Shown: one piece after another, positions 45,858 through 58,288 of the stretch
How positions within the stretch are numbered: the first letter of the stretch is position 1
Layout: each line of letters begins with the position of its first letter
Assembly (NCBI RefSeq): GCF_910592395.1
Contig: NC_088319.1
Location: 2,106,001 to 2,170,000, forward strand
Length of the DNA: 64,000 nt
Direction of reading: 5' to 3'
DNA from: Lineus longissimus
Lineage: Eukaryota; Nemertea; Pilidiophora; Heteronemertea; Lineidae
The notes under the pieces: generated by a model
The model's input: the letters and a program-made list of their open reading frames with translations, nothing else
Database searches by the model: none
Told to the model about the DNA's origin: nothing
Program-made: the position numbers and the translations under genes

Positions 45858-46399
45858 GTCCAAGTCACAAATGACATCTGTACTGCTTCCCGTCAGTGGC
45901 GCGCTACGTCCGCACAAGTTGGGCGCCAATGACGCACCAGCGACGCGCTTATCTCTATGTTTCACATATACGACACGTGACTTAAAGGGAACTGAAACCG
46001 CCAAGCCAGTTCGTATGACCTCGTTTTCATTTCCCGCGTATCGGGTAATCAGAACGAGGCATGAATGAAACATGGCGCCTAGCTGTCAATCATTGAGTGA
46101 CGTCACTACTATGGAATTTACTACGAAACCTCATGAATGAAAGATCGCATGACTCACGTGATTCTCACATGATTCTCAATAATAACAAATTGAACTGCGC
46201 ATGCTCGGGCACTGGGGGCGGAGCTACAAATCTGAACTCGAATAGGAAGTTTGACTTTCTCGGGCGGTGAAAGTCGAAAAGTTGAATAAATCGCTCGGCG
46301 GTTCCAGTTCCCTTTAATGGATGCAACCTACGTGCTTGGCAGTGCGTCAATGACGCACAACTGACGCAATAAACAGGATGTCAATTGTGATTTGGACTG
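45858..46399. mobile_element. Outer MITE (CAGTCCAAGTCACA ends), interrupted by another MITE
   Basis: The left CAGTCCAAGTCACAAATGAC pairs with the reverse complement of the right end, CAGTCCAAATCACAATTGAC. The element is split by the insertion at 45982-46317. A related uninterrupted copy is at about 48765-48930. Confidence 0.7.
45982..46317. mobile_element. Inner MITE (TTAAAGGGAACTG ends)
   Basis: TTAAAGGGAACTGAAACCGC at the left mirrors TTAAAGGGAACTGGAACCGC read from the right. 336 bp, nested inside the outer MITE. Confidence 0.75.
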
Positions 46400-46639
46400 T
46401 GCATTCAAACAAACATACATTCCCAATGGTACCATGTCCAGGTCAGAATATCAAATTTTGAGTTTAAATAAACCTTCTGGGCTTCTAGGCCAAGTCGCTC
46501 GGGTCAACAGATCACACTTGAACTCGGCCCGCAGTGCAGGGCACTAATGCTGATAGTAACATTTCTCCTTAAACTAGGTAATGATCGGGAAACTGAAGAT
46601 CATCCCTCACACACACCATCCCAGCCATAGACGTCTTAC

Positions 46640-46732
46640 CTCCGAAGCCAGCTCACCCTCTGCCTCTAGTGCACCTATCTCAGTCACCTCATTTGGTAAA
46701 ATACAAATGTCGTCGGGGAATACCCCAGACAT
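46640..46732 (-). CDS. ECE-like: Candidate alternative first coding exon 1b of the M13 gene
   Basis: ATG with A at -3 (AGGATG), 31 codons encoding MSGVFPDDICILPNEVTEI and an acidic end, then GAG|GTAAGA donor in phase 0. That matches exon 1 (44172), which begins at an acceptor with its Met in phase 0. No homology check was possible; the evidence is start, donor and phase only. Confidence 0.45.
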
Positions 46733-46739
46733 CCTTAAC

Positions 46740-48690
46740 ACACAAAGCAGACGTTCCTTATCATGTATGTAACACCTTTAGAGGTGTTGTCTAGTCCATC
46801 AGTCTCTTATTCATGCTATTCAATTCAGCACAAAGCGATCTGGTTGGTTTGCACAGTTGACACACATACTCTGTGTGTATTTAATGCACTCAACAGCACA
46901 GGTCAATCAACCACTACAGGTATGGAAACAATCAATTCTCTGGCAAATATCAACGTTTCTGCAGCGTATTGTTATTCATGCATGCTGGTTTGATCATGAA
47001 GATAGCTTTGACTCAATTCATACAGATGCATCAAATTGGCATGTCATTGAGGTGGTTATAATAGGGCAGCCTAGTGGCTCATTCTTTCACCAATTATAAG
47101 CCAAAGTCGTTTGTTTGAAAAGTTCAATTTTCAAAGTTTTGAACACGCAGTGCAGGTCTTTTAATCATCTGCAATGGAGACAGGATAAAAAATATTAATC
47201 AGAAACTAAGCTGGGTGATACCCCACTAATCTTCTGGTGGGACCACTCGGTCATAAAATACCCAAGCGGCGGCGGTTGGCTGCGCAATTAATCCTTAAAA
47301 ACTCATCACAGATTGCATCTCTGGGAGCTTTCACACCAAGTGTACCCATCGGTGCCGGCAGAGGAAGGCATGGCTTCAATTGTGCTCTGGAGTAATGGGC
47401 ATATTCTGTAGAAGATCCAAATGTTTGTTGCGAACATTCCTGAATGCTCGGCTTCAGTCTATAAACTTGAGAAGGTACATTTGACCAGTATTGGGTATAA
47501 CTCCACACCAATCTGTCCCAATCGCCAAATCAGTGTTGTTCGATTACAACTGGCGACATTGTTGCCCGTCCGGTCTGGGAAGGAGTGTTTACATGCACTG
47601 CTAAAAACAAATTTCAATTCGAACAGATCCATCCTCATAGTGATCCCATTCCGATGTGCCCATTGACATGACATACTACACTCATTATGGTTTACCCTGT
47701 ACTAAATGTTTCTGAACTGTCATTGCGCTAAGCACGTGTTTTTGTTGCCGGAAGACTTATCATCGATGCTCATTCGTCGAGCCTTATTTGGAAGAACCAA
47801 TGAAAATTGAGAATGACGTCATGAATATAAATTAGTATGAATATTAATCGACTATGCCTCTAAGGTGCAGGAAAAAATGTCTTCCAGTTGGTAGTAGCAG
47901 TAGCTGTGTGTTGTTGTTGTTAGAAGTATAAGTAAGTAGGGGATTCCAGTAAGGCCACATCATAGTTTACTGTTAGCAACAACAACAACACTGGAGACAT
48001 TTTACACAGAAAAACAGTGGAAATTTTATGACTCTGAGTAACATATCATCAATATCAATATACCACTGTCGCCATTGACGTAAATATAGATAACGCCCGG
48101 AGATTTTACTCACAAACCAGCACCCCATTTACACCAAACCCACAACATACCAGCACCCACACAATCCGCTTTTTTATACCTCGAACAGCCCGCGCCACGG
48201 GTATATGCTAGTGAAGTCTAATGGGGATCAATATTTTAGAAATGGAAGACTCCCAAGTGGTTTTGTATGAAACCAAAAGTGCTTTAGAGCATGCCCATAG
48301 GTAGATTAAAGTCCACATGAGGCCCGATTGTGGGCCCGTTTGACGACAGAAATGGTCTGGATGCATCCTGACGAGACCTGTTGAATAGATGGTTCACTTA
48401 GAATCCTGACTAGGTAACAGGAATTCTGATCAGTTTCCTTTTGATTGAACAAAGACAATATAGACTGCGTTCAGATTTAACCAGATCTCGTCAGGTCATT
48501 TCTTGTTGTGTAAACAGCCCTACTGGGCGATATTAACGCTAAGGTGATATTAGCCCTGCGGGTAATAGCAAATTACACAAATCGTCCCTGCAGGAAACAA
48601 CAAAGTAAACAATGTCTTGTTAAGATCTAATATGATAATTGCTATAGTGCCATGTGCACTTTGTCAAGTTGGAAAGAAGCCACAAACAGA
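46740..48690. other. Upstream intron or flank, nothing recognised
   Basis: No coding or repeat structure I can support. Confidence 0.45.
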
Positions 48691-48744
48691 AGAACCTTCC
48701 TTAGCGGACACCTTGGCCATTTCTATTCAATTCGACCTCTGCAA

Positions 48745-48935
48745 TTCAGGACACCTATATTCCAAATCACAACTGTCATCCGTAAATTCACGTAGGTCGC
48801 CTGTTATATACCCGAAACATAGAGATAAGCGTGTCACTGGAGCGTCATTGACACAGAACCTGGCCCCCATCTCCTACATTGCGCATCAATGACGCCAAGC
48901 AGGATGGATGTCATTTGTGACTGTATCTGTTTCGG
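48745..48935. mobile_element. Relative of the outer MITE at 45858-46399
   Basis: It shares 'ccaaatcacaactgtcatcc', 'catagagataagcg', 'gcgtcattgac' and the end 'gatgtcatttgtgactg' with that element, but lacks the inner insertion. A fragment of the pogo-like MITE family (about 48695-48755) adjoins on the left. Confidence 0.55.
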
Positions 48936-49129
48936 CGAGTATTTCTCAGTTTTCTACTATAGACAGATATCAACTACAACCGATAGAGTAGAGGATATCA
49001 TTCCCAATACACTTCAACCAAGGTCTGTCCTGAAACCTTTTAGTAACCTAAGATGAGCAGCTCAACCAGAGTTTACAATCTGAGCATTTCTGACTGGTAC
49101 CGATTTACACCTGGGTGGATTATAAGCAA

Positions 49130-49245
49130 GAAAAACCAAGAGACCTGGCCAGAGTCTCACACCGACAGTAGAGATCAAACCAGGGGTCTCTTGACCGCTA
49201 GTCGATTATCCGAGCCGCGGTACACCACAGCAGCTCCCATAGAGG
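49130..49245 (-). mobile_element. Possible tRNA-derived SINE
   Basis: The minus strand carries a tRNA-like head ending in CCCCTGGTTTGATCTC (B-box-like). Weak support. Confidence 0.3.
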
Positions 49246-49653
49246 CTCTATTGAATTCCTGTCAGAGCTCTAATCTAACTCATTGCCTATTTCGTATCCA
49301 AGCCACTATCTCTCCCCACAAACGTGATCCATGCAGCCATTAGAATCAACGCAGGCCACATATTGATGTGACAGTTACATGATTGCAGTGGATGGCTCAG
49401 GAGGCTGTGTTCAGACACAACACGACGGACAATGGGGAACAATAAACAGCAATCGATACTTATAATGCAACACCATTAACAGCAGGAAAAGTGTTGCACA
49501 TACAAATAGCATAGGTCGAAAATCGTATATCATTTAATTTCAGCTTCTCCGCAAGTTTGAAAAATCCACTTGAATTTTCAAGGACCCTTTATTGTTCAAA
49601 CCAGTCAATTTGCTTCATCTTCTAATGGCATTCCAGAGTGGACGAGTGTTTGG

Positions 49654-49941
49654 TTAAAGGGACCACTTGGTTGTGGGATTCAGTTGACCAGGAGAATACT
49701 ACCCCTGCTCCCCGCAGACACCACCACACTACCCTGATCTCTAAGAGTGATTTTCATTGGTGTCGCAAGGCAGTTTTTGACATGTCCTGTGAATTTCAGG
49801 TGGGCCTACAGTTTCCTTCCAGTCTTGTACACTGTTTACTGCAGATCTTTTTCCAATGACCTTCATTGACCTGAAGTCGCGACCATGTTGGAGGCAGTTT
49901 GTAAAAACAAGAAATCACACATGTTACTTCAGTCCCTTTAG
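49654..49941. mobile_element. MITE with TTAAAGGGAC ends, copy 2
   Basis: It starts TTAAAGGGACCACTTGG and ends AGTCCCTTTA. The interior 'gtgaatttcaggtgggcc' matches the reverse complement of 16626-16929. Confidence 0.55.
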
Positions 49942-50019
49942 CCTTCCATCTTAGGTGAAAAGAACATCAATGTCATGGAGGGATTCAAACACCCTCTCTG
50001 TCGGGTTTCCAAGTCTTCG

Positions 50020-52225
50020 ACTCCACTGCATCTTTCGTGCTCTTGGCTGTGCTTGCAGGTCACCAAAGACTCCACTGCACCTCTCATGCTCTTGGCTGAG
50101 CTTGCATGGCACCAAAGACTCCACTGCACCTCTCATGCTCTTGGCTGAGCTTGCATGGCACCAAAGGCTCCACTGCACCTCTCATGCTCTTGGCTGAGCT
50201 TGCATGGCACCAAAGGCTCCACTGCACCTCTCATGCTCTTGACAGTGCTCTCATGGCACCAAAGACTCCACTGCACCTTTCATGCTCTTGGCTGTGCTTG
50301 CATGGCACCAAAGACTCCACTGCACCTTTCATGCTCTTGGCTGAGCTTGCATGACACCAAAGACTCCACTGCACCTCTCATGCTCTTGGCTGAGCTTGCA
50401 TGGCACCAAAGGCTCCACTGCACCTCTCATGCTTTTGGCTGAGCTTGCATGGCACCAAAGGCTCCACTGCACCTCTCATGCTCTTGACAGTGCTCTCATG
50501 GCACCAAAGACTCCACTGCACCTCTCATGCTCTTGGCTGTGCTTGCATGGCACCAAAGACTCCACTGCACCTTTCATGCTCTTGGCTGAGCTTGCATGGC
50601 ACCAAAGACTCCACTGCACCTTTCATGCTCTTGACAGTGCTCTCATGGCACCAAAGACTCCACTGCACCTATCATGCTCTTGGCTGTGCTTGCATGCCAC
50701 CAAAGACTCCACTGCAACTCTCATGCTCTTGACAGTGCTCTCATGGCACCAAAGACTCCACTGCACCTCTCATGCTCTTGACAGTCAGTGCTCTCATGGC
50801 ACCAAAGACTCCACTGCACCTCTCATGCTCTTGACAGTGCTCTCATGGCGCCAAAAACTGCACTGCACCTTTCACGCTCTTGGCTGTGCTTGCATGGCAC
50901 CAAAGACTCCACTGCACCTCTCATGCTCTTGGCTGTGCTTGCATGGCACCAAAGACTCCACTGCACCTTTCATGCTCTTGGCTGTGCTTGCATGGCACCA
51001 AAGACTCCACTGCACCTCTCATGCCCTTGACAGTGCTCTCATGGCACCAAAGACTCCACTGCACCTCTCATGCTCTTGACAGTGCTCTCATGGAACCAAA
51101 GACTCCACTGCACCTCTCATGCTCTTGGCTGTGCTTGCATGCCACCAAAGACTCCACTGCACCTCTCATGCTCTTGACAGTGCTCTCATGGCACCAAAGA
51201 CTCCACTGCACCTCTCATGCTCTTGACAGTGCTCTCATGGCATTAAAGACTCCACTGCACCTCTCATGCTCTTCGCTGAGCTTGCATGGCACCAAAGACT
51301 CTACTGCACCTTTCATGCTCTTGACAGTGCTCTCATGGCACCAAAGACTCCACTGCACCTTTCATGCTCTTGGCTGAGCTTGCATGGCACCAAAGACTCC
51401 ACTGCACCTTTCATGCTCTTGGTTGTGCTTGCATGCCACCAAAGACTCCACTGCACCTCTCATGCTCTTGACAGTGCTCTCATGGCACCAAAGACTCCAC
51501 TGCACCTCTCATGCTCTTGACAGTGCTCTCATGGCACCAAAGACTCCACTGCACCTCTCATGCTCTTGACAGTGCTCTCATGGCACCAAAGACTCCACTG
51601 CACCTCTCATGCTCTTGACAGTGCTCTCATGGCATTAAAGACTCCACTGCACCTCTCATGCTCTTCGCTGAGCTTGCATGGCACCAAAGACTCTACTGCA
51701 CCTTTCATGCTCTTGACAGTGCTCTCATGGCACCAAAGACTCCACTGCACCTTTCATGCTCTTGGCTGAGCTTGCATGGCACCAAAGACTCCACTGCACC
51801 TTTCATGCTCTTGGTTGTGCTTGCATGCCACCAAAGACTCCACTGCACCTCTCATGCTCTTGACAGTGCTCTCATGGCACCAAAGACTCCACTGCACCCA
51901 TCATGCTCTTGACAGTGCTCTCATGGCACCAAAGACTCCACTGCACCTTTCACGCTCTTGGCTGAGCTTGCATGGCACCAAAGACTCCACTGCACCTTTC
52001 ACGCTCTTGGCTGAGCTTGCATGGCACCAAAGACTCCACTGCACCTTTCACGCTCTTGGCTGTGCTTGCATGGCACCAAAGACTCCACTGCACCTTTCAT
52101 GCTCTTGGCTGTGCTTGCATGGCACCAAAGACTCCACTGCACCTTTCATGCTCTTGGCTGTGCTTGCATGGCACCAAAGACTCCACTGCACCTTTCATGC
52201 TCTTGGCTGTGCTTGCATGGCACCG
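50020..52225. repeat. 49-bp minisatellite, about 45 copies, with 392-bp higher-order duplication
   Basis: The unit is 'catggcaccaaagactccac' plus 'tgcacctYtcatgctcttg' plus either 'gctgWgcttg' or 'acagtgctct'. Rare variants (cattaaag, cttcgctgag, ctctactgc, ttggttgtgc) occur twice, exactly 392 bp (8 units) apart. One unit at about 50785 has a 4-bp insertion. Confidence 0.95.
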
Positions 52226-52269
52226 AATAGCACCAGAACTGCAGCGACAATCTATCACTGACAAACCAA

Positions 52270-52940
52270 AAAACATTTATTGATTGCCTCTTGTTCCAGG
52301 AATGTCTCATAAACAGGACACGATCAGATTACGACTTGTCCAGCAGGTCAAATGATATTCCCGATAAATCTGGACAAGACATCCCTGATGATTGGAAAGC
52401 ATCGCTCGCCCTGATGAATTAGGGGTGGTGTGGTCTTGAGGTCAAGATGTCAGGAGTCATAACTGTTCTATACTCAGCAGATAAATGAGTATCAAAGCCC
52501 CCTGGGCAAGAGATTTTTGTCGATGCTATAAGAGTGAAAAATTTATGCCAGCTCAAACAAAAGCTACTAAGGAAGTCTTTGTTCCCTGACCCTCACACGA
52601 CTATGATGCACAGAAACTAAAAGGTCACTGATACCTCAGAACACTGCATCACCAGCAACACTGTTCTCATCACCCCAGGCAAGACAGACACTAGTAACAG
52701 ACAAGTTGCAAACATAACATATATTGGATCAATTAGAGGTAGACAAACTATGAATGTAACAATTATCTTGGATCAATTTGAGGTTGACAATCAGATAATC
52801 AATTGGCAATACATGCCTAACACCTCTAATGATGATTCTTCTGTCGAACAATCTTGGCTGAAAGAAAATGACCCCCAGTTAACTGTATAGTGTAGTGGAC
52901 AGCATACCCAAGACTGCCCTATATTGAACTCCCCAAGCAA
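52270..52940. other. Nothing recognised
   Basis: Only a short repeated phrase 'ggatcaatttgaggt' (52773, 53768 and a variant at 52726) was noted. Confidence 0.45.
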
Positions 52941-52944
52941 ATAG

Positions 52945-53190
52945 GAAACGTGGCAGACACAATGCCACCTGGAGGAGAACAATGTCCGACTAAATTTGAT
53001 GGAGCTGCCATTGGACAGGGCGCTCAGGGCAGCCAAGGACAGAAAGCGATTGAGGGAACGTGTTGTGGCCTTATGTCCAACTAGTGATGAAGAGCCAAAG
53101 TATGTATATTGCAGTGGATTTAGCCACTGCTGTTATTTGCTAGAAGTGCACCTGATGGGTCTGCTGGGTCCAGAGGGCATGACCTGATGT
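52945..53190 (+). mobile_element. LINE 3' end fragment
   Basis: It encodes 'MELPLDRALRAAKDRKRLRE' and RVVALCPTSDEE, the common C-terminal pattern '(L)..A...A.DR..WR..V..LCPT' of several non-LTR retrotransposon proteins. It is a short remnant. Confidence 0.55.
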
Positions 53191-53940
53191 CCAAGGCCAG
53201 TCGAGCTCACATGGCCCAAAGACTTCAACCAGACAAGATGTGCATCAAAGCCTTGCAGCATAGACTGAAAGTGATGAGACCGTGTGTCGATACTTGGGAG
53301 CTCAAGTCATTGCCCTAAAGTTTAGTAACCTTCATCAGAACCCTAGCTGGAGGCCAAGGAAGGGCAAGGTGGACTAATCTGGCTCTACGGCACTTGAGGC
53401 AAAGTGGGGGGCACTTTCACTGATTGTTACTGCACCCCTGGTGCTAGACTGAAATCATCAATTCTGAACCGGCCTTGATGTTCATATCCTAAACCTTACT
53501 TAACAAAAGTCTTGCGCAAACACCAATAGTCAAATGTGTAAAAAAATTGCTCAACACTAAAACAGACAGAGATTTCGCATACCTGACATAGGCATCGCAG
53601 CGCTCCTCTGGAAATGCCCAGCTAGTGGTCTGTGAATTCTACATTGGTGGTGACATCCACATTGATAGGTTTGTCGTCCTCACCCCAGGCGAGCGACCCC
53701 AAAGGACCGAGACGCCGCTGTTGATGATGTATAAAAACACAGACGAGCTAAGAACATTATATCCTGGATCAATTTGAGGTAGAAGGCATGACTGACAATG
53801 GATCAAGGGAACACTCGATTGACATGCCTCACGACTTTGGTATGTACGTGGCGGGATATTGAGATCTTAGGAATGTTGATGAATCGAATGGAATCCAAGG
53901 AGGGTACCTGAAATCTGTCACGTGCGTGCGAACTGCTCAT
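53190..53940. other. No supported gene
   Basis: A possible minus-strand exon around 53600-53720 was considered and rejected. Confidence 0.4.
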
Positions 53941-53941
53941 A

Positions 53942-54057
53942 CAGTTGAACCTGTCTATCAAGGACAGCCTCGGGACTGACATACACTATCCATGATAGAG
54001 AGGTGCTCTGATTACAGAGGTCAGATTGAATGAAAATGACCAATTTGGGACCACTAC
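53942..54057 (+). mobile_element. pogo-like MITE, copy 7 (3'-truncated)
   Basis: It starts CAGTTGAACCTGTCTATCAA and keeps the interior up to 'aatttgggaccac'. Confidence 0.65.
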
Positions 54058-54059
54058 AA

Positions 54060-55390
54060 TAACGGATTTGATAGCCAGGCCATAGATACCCACACTGAGG
54101 TGATGAATTTCATTGTAACTTTCGTAGTCTAAATCTTATATTAGCACGTAATCACAAGCGGCTAGATGGGACTTGACTTAATATAGCACCAAAATGTGGC
54201 CTTTTCATTTTCCGGTGAAGAGGTTTAGGCAAACATTTAGATTTCTTTGGGGGGGGGGTCGCCACTGGGTTTTCTCAAGGTAGGATGGTACCCTCGATAT
54301 TCCGGAGGTTTCGCCAGGGTGCAACACAATGTAGTGTGGGCCTACTGAAATCAAAAAATTCTAGAGTAAGGTAGGGTAGCTTGTTCAAAGTAGGGTGGTA
54401 GGCTTCCAAGGTAGTTGCTCAAAAAGCGTTTACATGTTTCGACACTTCGGCAGCCGAGAAAGTCCAATTCAGACTCCTGAGGTAGTCCATTTCGTCATCC
54501 TATTAATCGGATCTCCTTATCTGCTGGGCGAGAGTACGAGGCCGGTCCACTGCATCCAGAGTGCAATTGGGTGATCGTTAGGGTGGGCCGCCTTGACAAA
54601 TGGACTTGTGGAGTACACTTGGGAGGGAGCTCCACTAGGTGCAGACACAGATGCCAGAGGTCTCAAGTTTTAAAAGAAAGTGCAGCATATATGCGTAGCC
54701 AGAAGCGACACTGAGCTGGAGGGGAAAAATCTACCAATCTGTCCCAATACACCCTTGTAATGAACACAGCACACCCCTGTAAAAGAAGCCAACCAATGCC
54801 AGAGGGAATGACCATGATGACAGTACCCACGACATCAGCAGTGACAGACGAAACTGTGGTTTATAGACAAACTGCCGGAGGCTAGCTTTAACGATGGATA
54901 TCCCTAGTCCCTTAGCCAAAACGGTGACAGAGCAAGCTCTTCAGAAGCCACAGAGTGCCATGCTCTTATCTCAAATTATCGTATTACGGACAAATTTTAG
55001 ATCAATTTTGGTGACACGTTATCCTGGTTAATAAAGGATGAATACGTCGAGATGGTAGCCTCGGTGGGATTCTCGAGTCTCGGTGAAAAAGCCAAATATC
55101 GAGGAAGACGACTGTATCTTGCATCCTCCAAATCTTTGCTGGTATTTTCCGGATTTTTATACAAATGATATCTGTTTGTGAAAAAAAAAAATCAAATTGT
55201 GAAATCCAGTAGAAAAGAAATGATTTCGCATCAATTTGGAATATATCCGACAATTTTTGTCTCATCATTTGTTAAGTGCACTTTTGCAGGTCCCTGGTCC
55301 TACGTCCAGACGTCATTTCAACACTGGAAGAGACATTGTCTTGGTGACGTCACAATATTAGTCACGTCAAGTGTTGATGACGTTACTCCT
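54060..55390. other. Nothing recognised
   Basis: It includes a G run at about 54250. No coding or repeat structure was seen. Confidence 0.45.
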
Positions 55391-55394
55391 TGAA

Positions 55395-55577
55395 CTGCAC
55401 CTTGTTTTGGCTCCTTCAAAACAAAGTGAATGCCAATTTCAAGGTTGGGAGCCTGTTGTTTGTTTTCCAGGGAACAGCCTCCCAGGTTTTAAATGGGAAA
55501 AAACTTCATTTTGAAAGAGTTCTTATTGCTTAAGGATTTCAAGTTCTTGCCAAAATGGTATTACCTATGGTCAACCC
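55395..55577. repeat. Half copy of the palindromic element at 56839-57057
   Basis: 'gtgaatgccaatttcaaggt...tgttttccag' and 'aggatttcaagttcttgcca' match one arm of that palindrome. Confidence 0.55.
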
Positions 55578-55610
55578 TTAAAAAAATGGCAGTTACTTGG
55601 AGCCTGATCC

Positions 55611-56249
55611 CAGACAGTAAGATACATGTAGGTCATCACCAGCCAGATATCGAGTAGAATGGGCCTACATGTGAAAATCCAGGATTTCGGAAGATTTCTG
55701 CTCGTTTCGAGCAAAAACACATTGACTGATAAACTGCCACCTGGAAGCAGAACTCACAGTGTGGTGACATTGCTCAATTAAATCTCAGAGATAGACGCAT
55801 CCCCTTTGTTTCTTAATCTTAATCAAGCTGGCAAAAGCCCCAAGCAAAGTTTACCAACGACTGCAAGACATGGCCAGCACTCAAAGATTAAAGTGTGTTG
55901 CACAGCTTAACATCTGTCAGGCAAAGATAAAGTTATCTTTCTAAAGTACATCAGACTTGTTGCCGTAAGACAGAGATTGTATTGCTCGACTGAGAAATAA
56001 GATGAGAAGTAATAAATATTTGAAAATTTATTAAAACTCCTTGCGGCATATCCTGAGATCAATCCAAAAACAAACAGTTTGGAGACAAATTTGAAACTTA
56101 TTAATTTTTAGGCTTTAGGTGGCAGTTTATCAGTCAATGTGTTTTTGCCTCGAAACGAGCAGAAATCTTCCGAAATCCTGGATTTTCACATGTAGGCCCA
56201 TTCTACTTGATATCTGGCTGGTGATGACCTACATGTATCTTACTGTCTG
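55611..56249. mobile_element. Foldback element with about 132-bp near-perfect inverted arms
   Basis: The arms 55611-55742 and 56117-56249 are reverse complements with only two differences that I could see (one base change and one 1-bp indel). The 374-bp loop is A/T-rich with no ORF recognised. Confidence 0.9.
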
Positions 56250-56838
56250 TTTCCATTGAGCCCAAACCAAGCAGGAAGAAAATATCAAAAATTGCTTGTT
56301 TGTGGGGCTGCTTAACTTCATGTGCCAAGTCAATAAACATAAACTCCAACATCCATTGGCCTGACTATTCTCTTTCTAACATCTGCCACCAAGCCAATAT
56401 AGCAGCAATACAATCCAATTTCTATGATCTAAGTGATCTTTATCAAATTTTCCATGCAAGTTGTGCAAGCCAGCTGCACAACAGCAAAACTAATCTAATG
56501 AACTCTGACATTTTGCAAGATTTTTGCACTTGCAGTTCTCAGAAAACAACAAAACCCCAAGGCTTTGCAGTACACAAGAGTCGTGGCTGACCTCCGTGAA
56601 ATACTCTGTGGATATCTCTAGATGTCTATAGCAGGGTGCAGCAAGCTTTAAACACTCCTTTCACCACACAGCCTTTGACTATTTTGTTCAAACTTCCATG
56701 AGGAACTCATATGAGCAGCCACGCCAACGAGACAAACCCGGCTGGCAAGACCTATGTCTCCTTCCAAACATTTGCGATTTGATTGTCCTTGTCAGACCTA
56801 AGTCACCATCTTTCAATTATATATCCTAAAATATTTAG

Positions 56839-57057
56839 TTGTTGACCACAGACACCACCATTTTGGCTAGAACTTGAACTCCTCAAGCAATTAGAACTCC
56901 TTCAGAATTAAGAAAGTGCCAATTTCAAGGGTGGGTGTCCTTTCTCTGGAAAACAAAGAATTGACTCCCGCCCTTGAAATTGGCATTCACTTCTTGAGAA
57001 GTTTCAATTGATTTAGGATTCCAAGTTCTAGCCAAAATTGTGGTACGTATGGTCAAC
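56839..57057. mobile_element. Palindromic MITE
   Basis: GTTGACCACAGACACCAC...TTTTGGCTAGAACTTG at the left mirrors the right end, and the centre contains the hairpin 'agtgccaatttcaagggtgg' / 'cccttgaaattggcattcac'. Confidence 0.7.
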
Positions 57058-57063
57058 GCTTTA

Positions 57064-57602
57064 GGGAGCATCCATTAAGTACGTACGCACTGAGGGGGGG
57101 AGGGGGGTCTATGAAATCCGTACACTATGCGTACAGGGGGGGGGTTAATGGTCTTGCGTACGTACGCAACCCAAAAACCATTTTTTGAACAAATAAAAAA
57201 TAAATATTATCATAATAATTTTCTCCTCTTTCTTATTCTTATTTGGATAATCATACTTGTTCTTCACAAGATGTGTGAACTCATACGCTTCTGGGTTCGG
57301 ATGTTACCCGACTACAATGTTTTAGCAATTTCCAGCGCCGTTTAATTTCCCGGTAATGCGTGTCGCCGTCGGAGAAAAATTGCGCAGTCGACTTGCTAAT
57401 ACGACGCCAATCCGATTGTGGCGCCGCAATGTAGCAAAATCAGGTACTATGTCTGTTCGTCTGCTAGGGAATTCAAGGTTCTACAGGCGTACGCTCGTAC
57501 AGGGGGGGAGGGGGGTATGAGGCAATGCGTACAAGGTGCATACAGGGGGGAGGGGGTCTCAAAATTGGCACTTTCGTGCGTACGTACTTAATGGACGCTC
57601 CC
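57064..57602. mobile_element. PIF/Harbinger-like MITE with GTACG-rich, G-tract ends
   Basis: GGGAGCATCCATTAAGTACG at the left and GGGAGCGTCCATTAAGTACG (reverse complement) at the right, with TTA on both sides (57061-57063 and 57603-57605). Subterminal 'cagggggggaggggggt' tracts lie beside tandem GTACG motifs. Confidence 0.8.
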
Positions 57603-57605
57603 TTA

Positions 57606-58286
57606 GCCCTTGGAGAGGGAGAGACAAGACCACTAATGAATATTCAAAGGTTGGAGGGTCGAGGCCTATCTATTAGACGAGTGCATGTTTTTTACTCTCA
57701 AGTACATATTTGGAGAGGTATTGAAAAAATATTTGCTGTGGCAAGTCTACAGATATAAAGAAATTATTTGATGAAAAAATTAATTTCGAATTTTGCTAAT
57801 TGGGTAATAGGGGGCGTGTTTGAGTTTTTTCTGCCAGTTGGCTGAAAAGAGTGGAAATATCAAAGTCTGTCTAATTTGTCGATTAAAAAAAAATTTCCGT
57901 GGTCAATCACCAATTTAAATCGCACCAGTTACTCGCAAGACTAACCCGTATATCATATCCGAATTTCAGTTTCACTAGTTGACGCATTCTTTGATGCGTC
58001 GCGGTCAAACATTGACAATTTAACTGCTAAAAGGCTTAAAAAATCAATTGTGGTCTTGTCTCGGGATGTCCATCCTATTGTGATTACAGAGCCAGTCTAT
58101 TTTCATATGGCAAGACAATATTTGGATTACTTGATTGGTTGGTCACATGCTGCGACATATTGGCAATTCTTAGTTATCTTATGAATACATGGAGCGATCG
58201 TCTTCATGAGAAGCCTGGCATATGGTAGCCAGATTACTCCAGCGTCCATCTTTGGCAAAATCTAGTGTAAATTTGGTGGTTAACAG
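57606..58286. other. Nothing recognised
   Basis: A/T-rich, no supported feature. Confidence 0.45.
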
Positions 58287-58288
58287 TA

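Noticed and set aside
49951-52283. Many ORFs in the 49-bp array
   Set aside because: The period is not a multiple of 3, so every frame cycles through the same text; no conserved frame.
53585-53720. Possible minus-strand exon (RRLGPLGSLAWGEDDKP...) with acceptor and donor
   Set aside because: It contains an in-frame stop, the donor phase does not fit the M13 gene, and I recognise no family.
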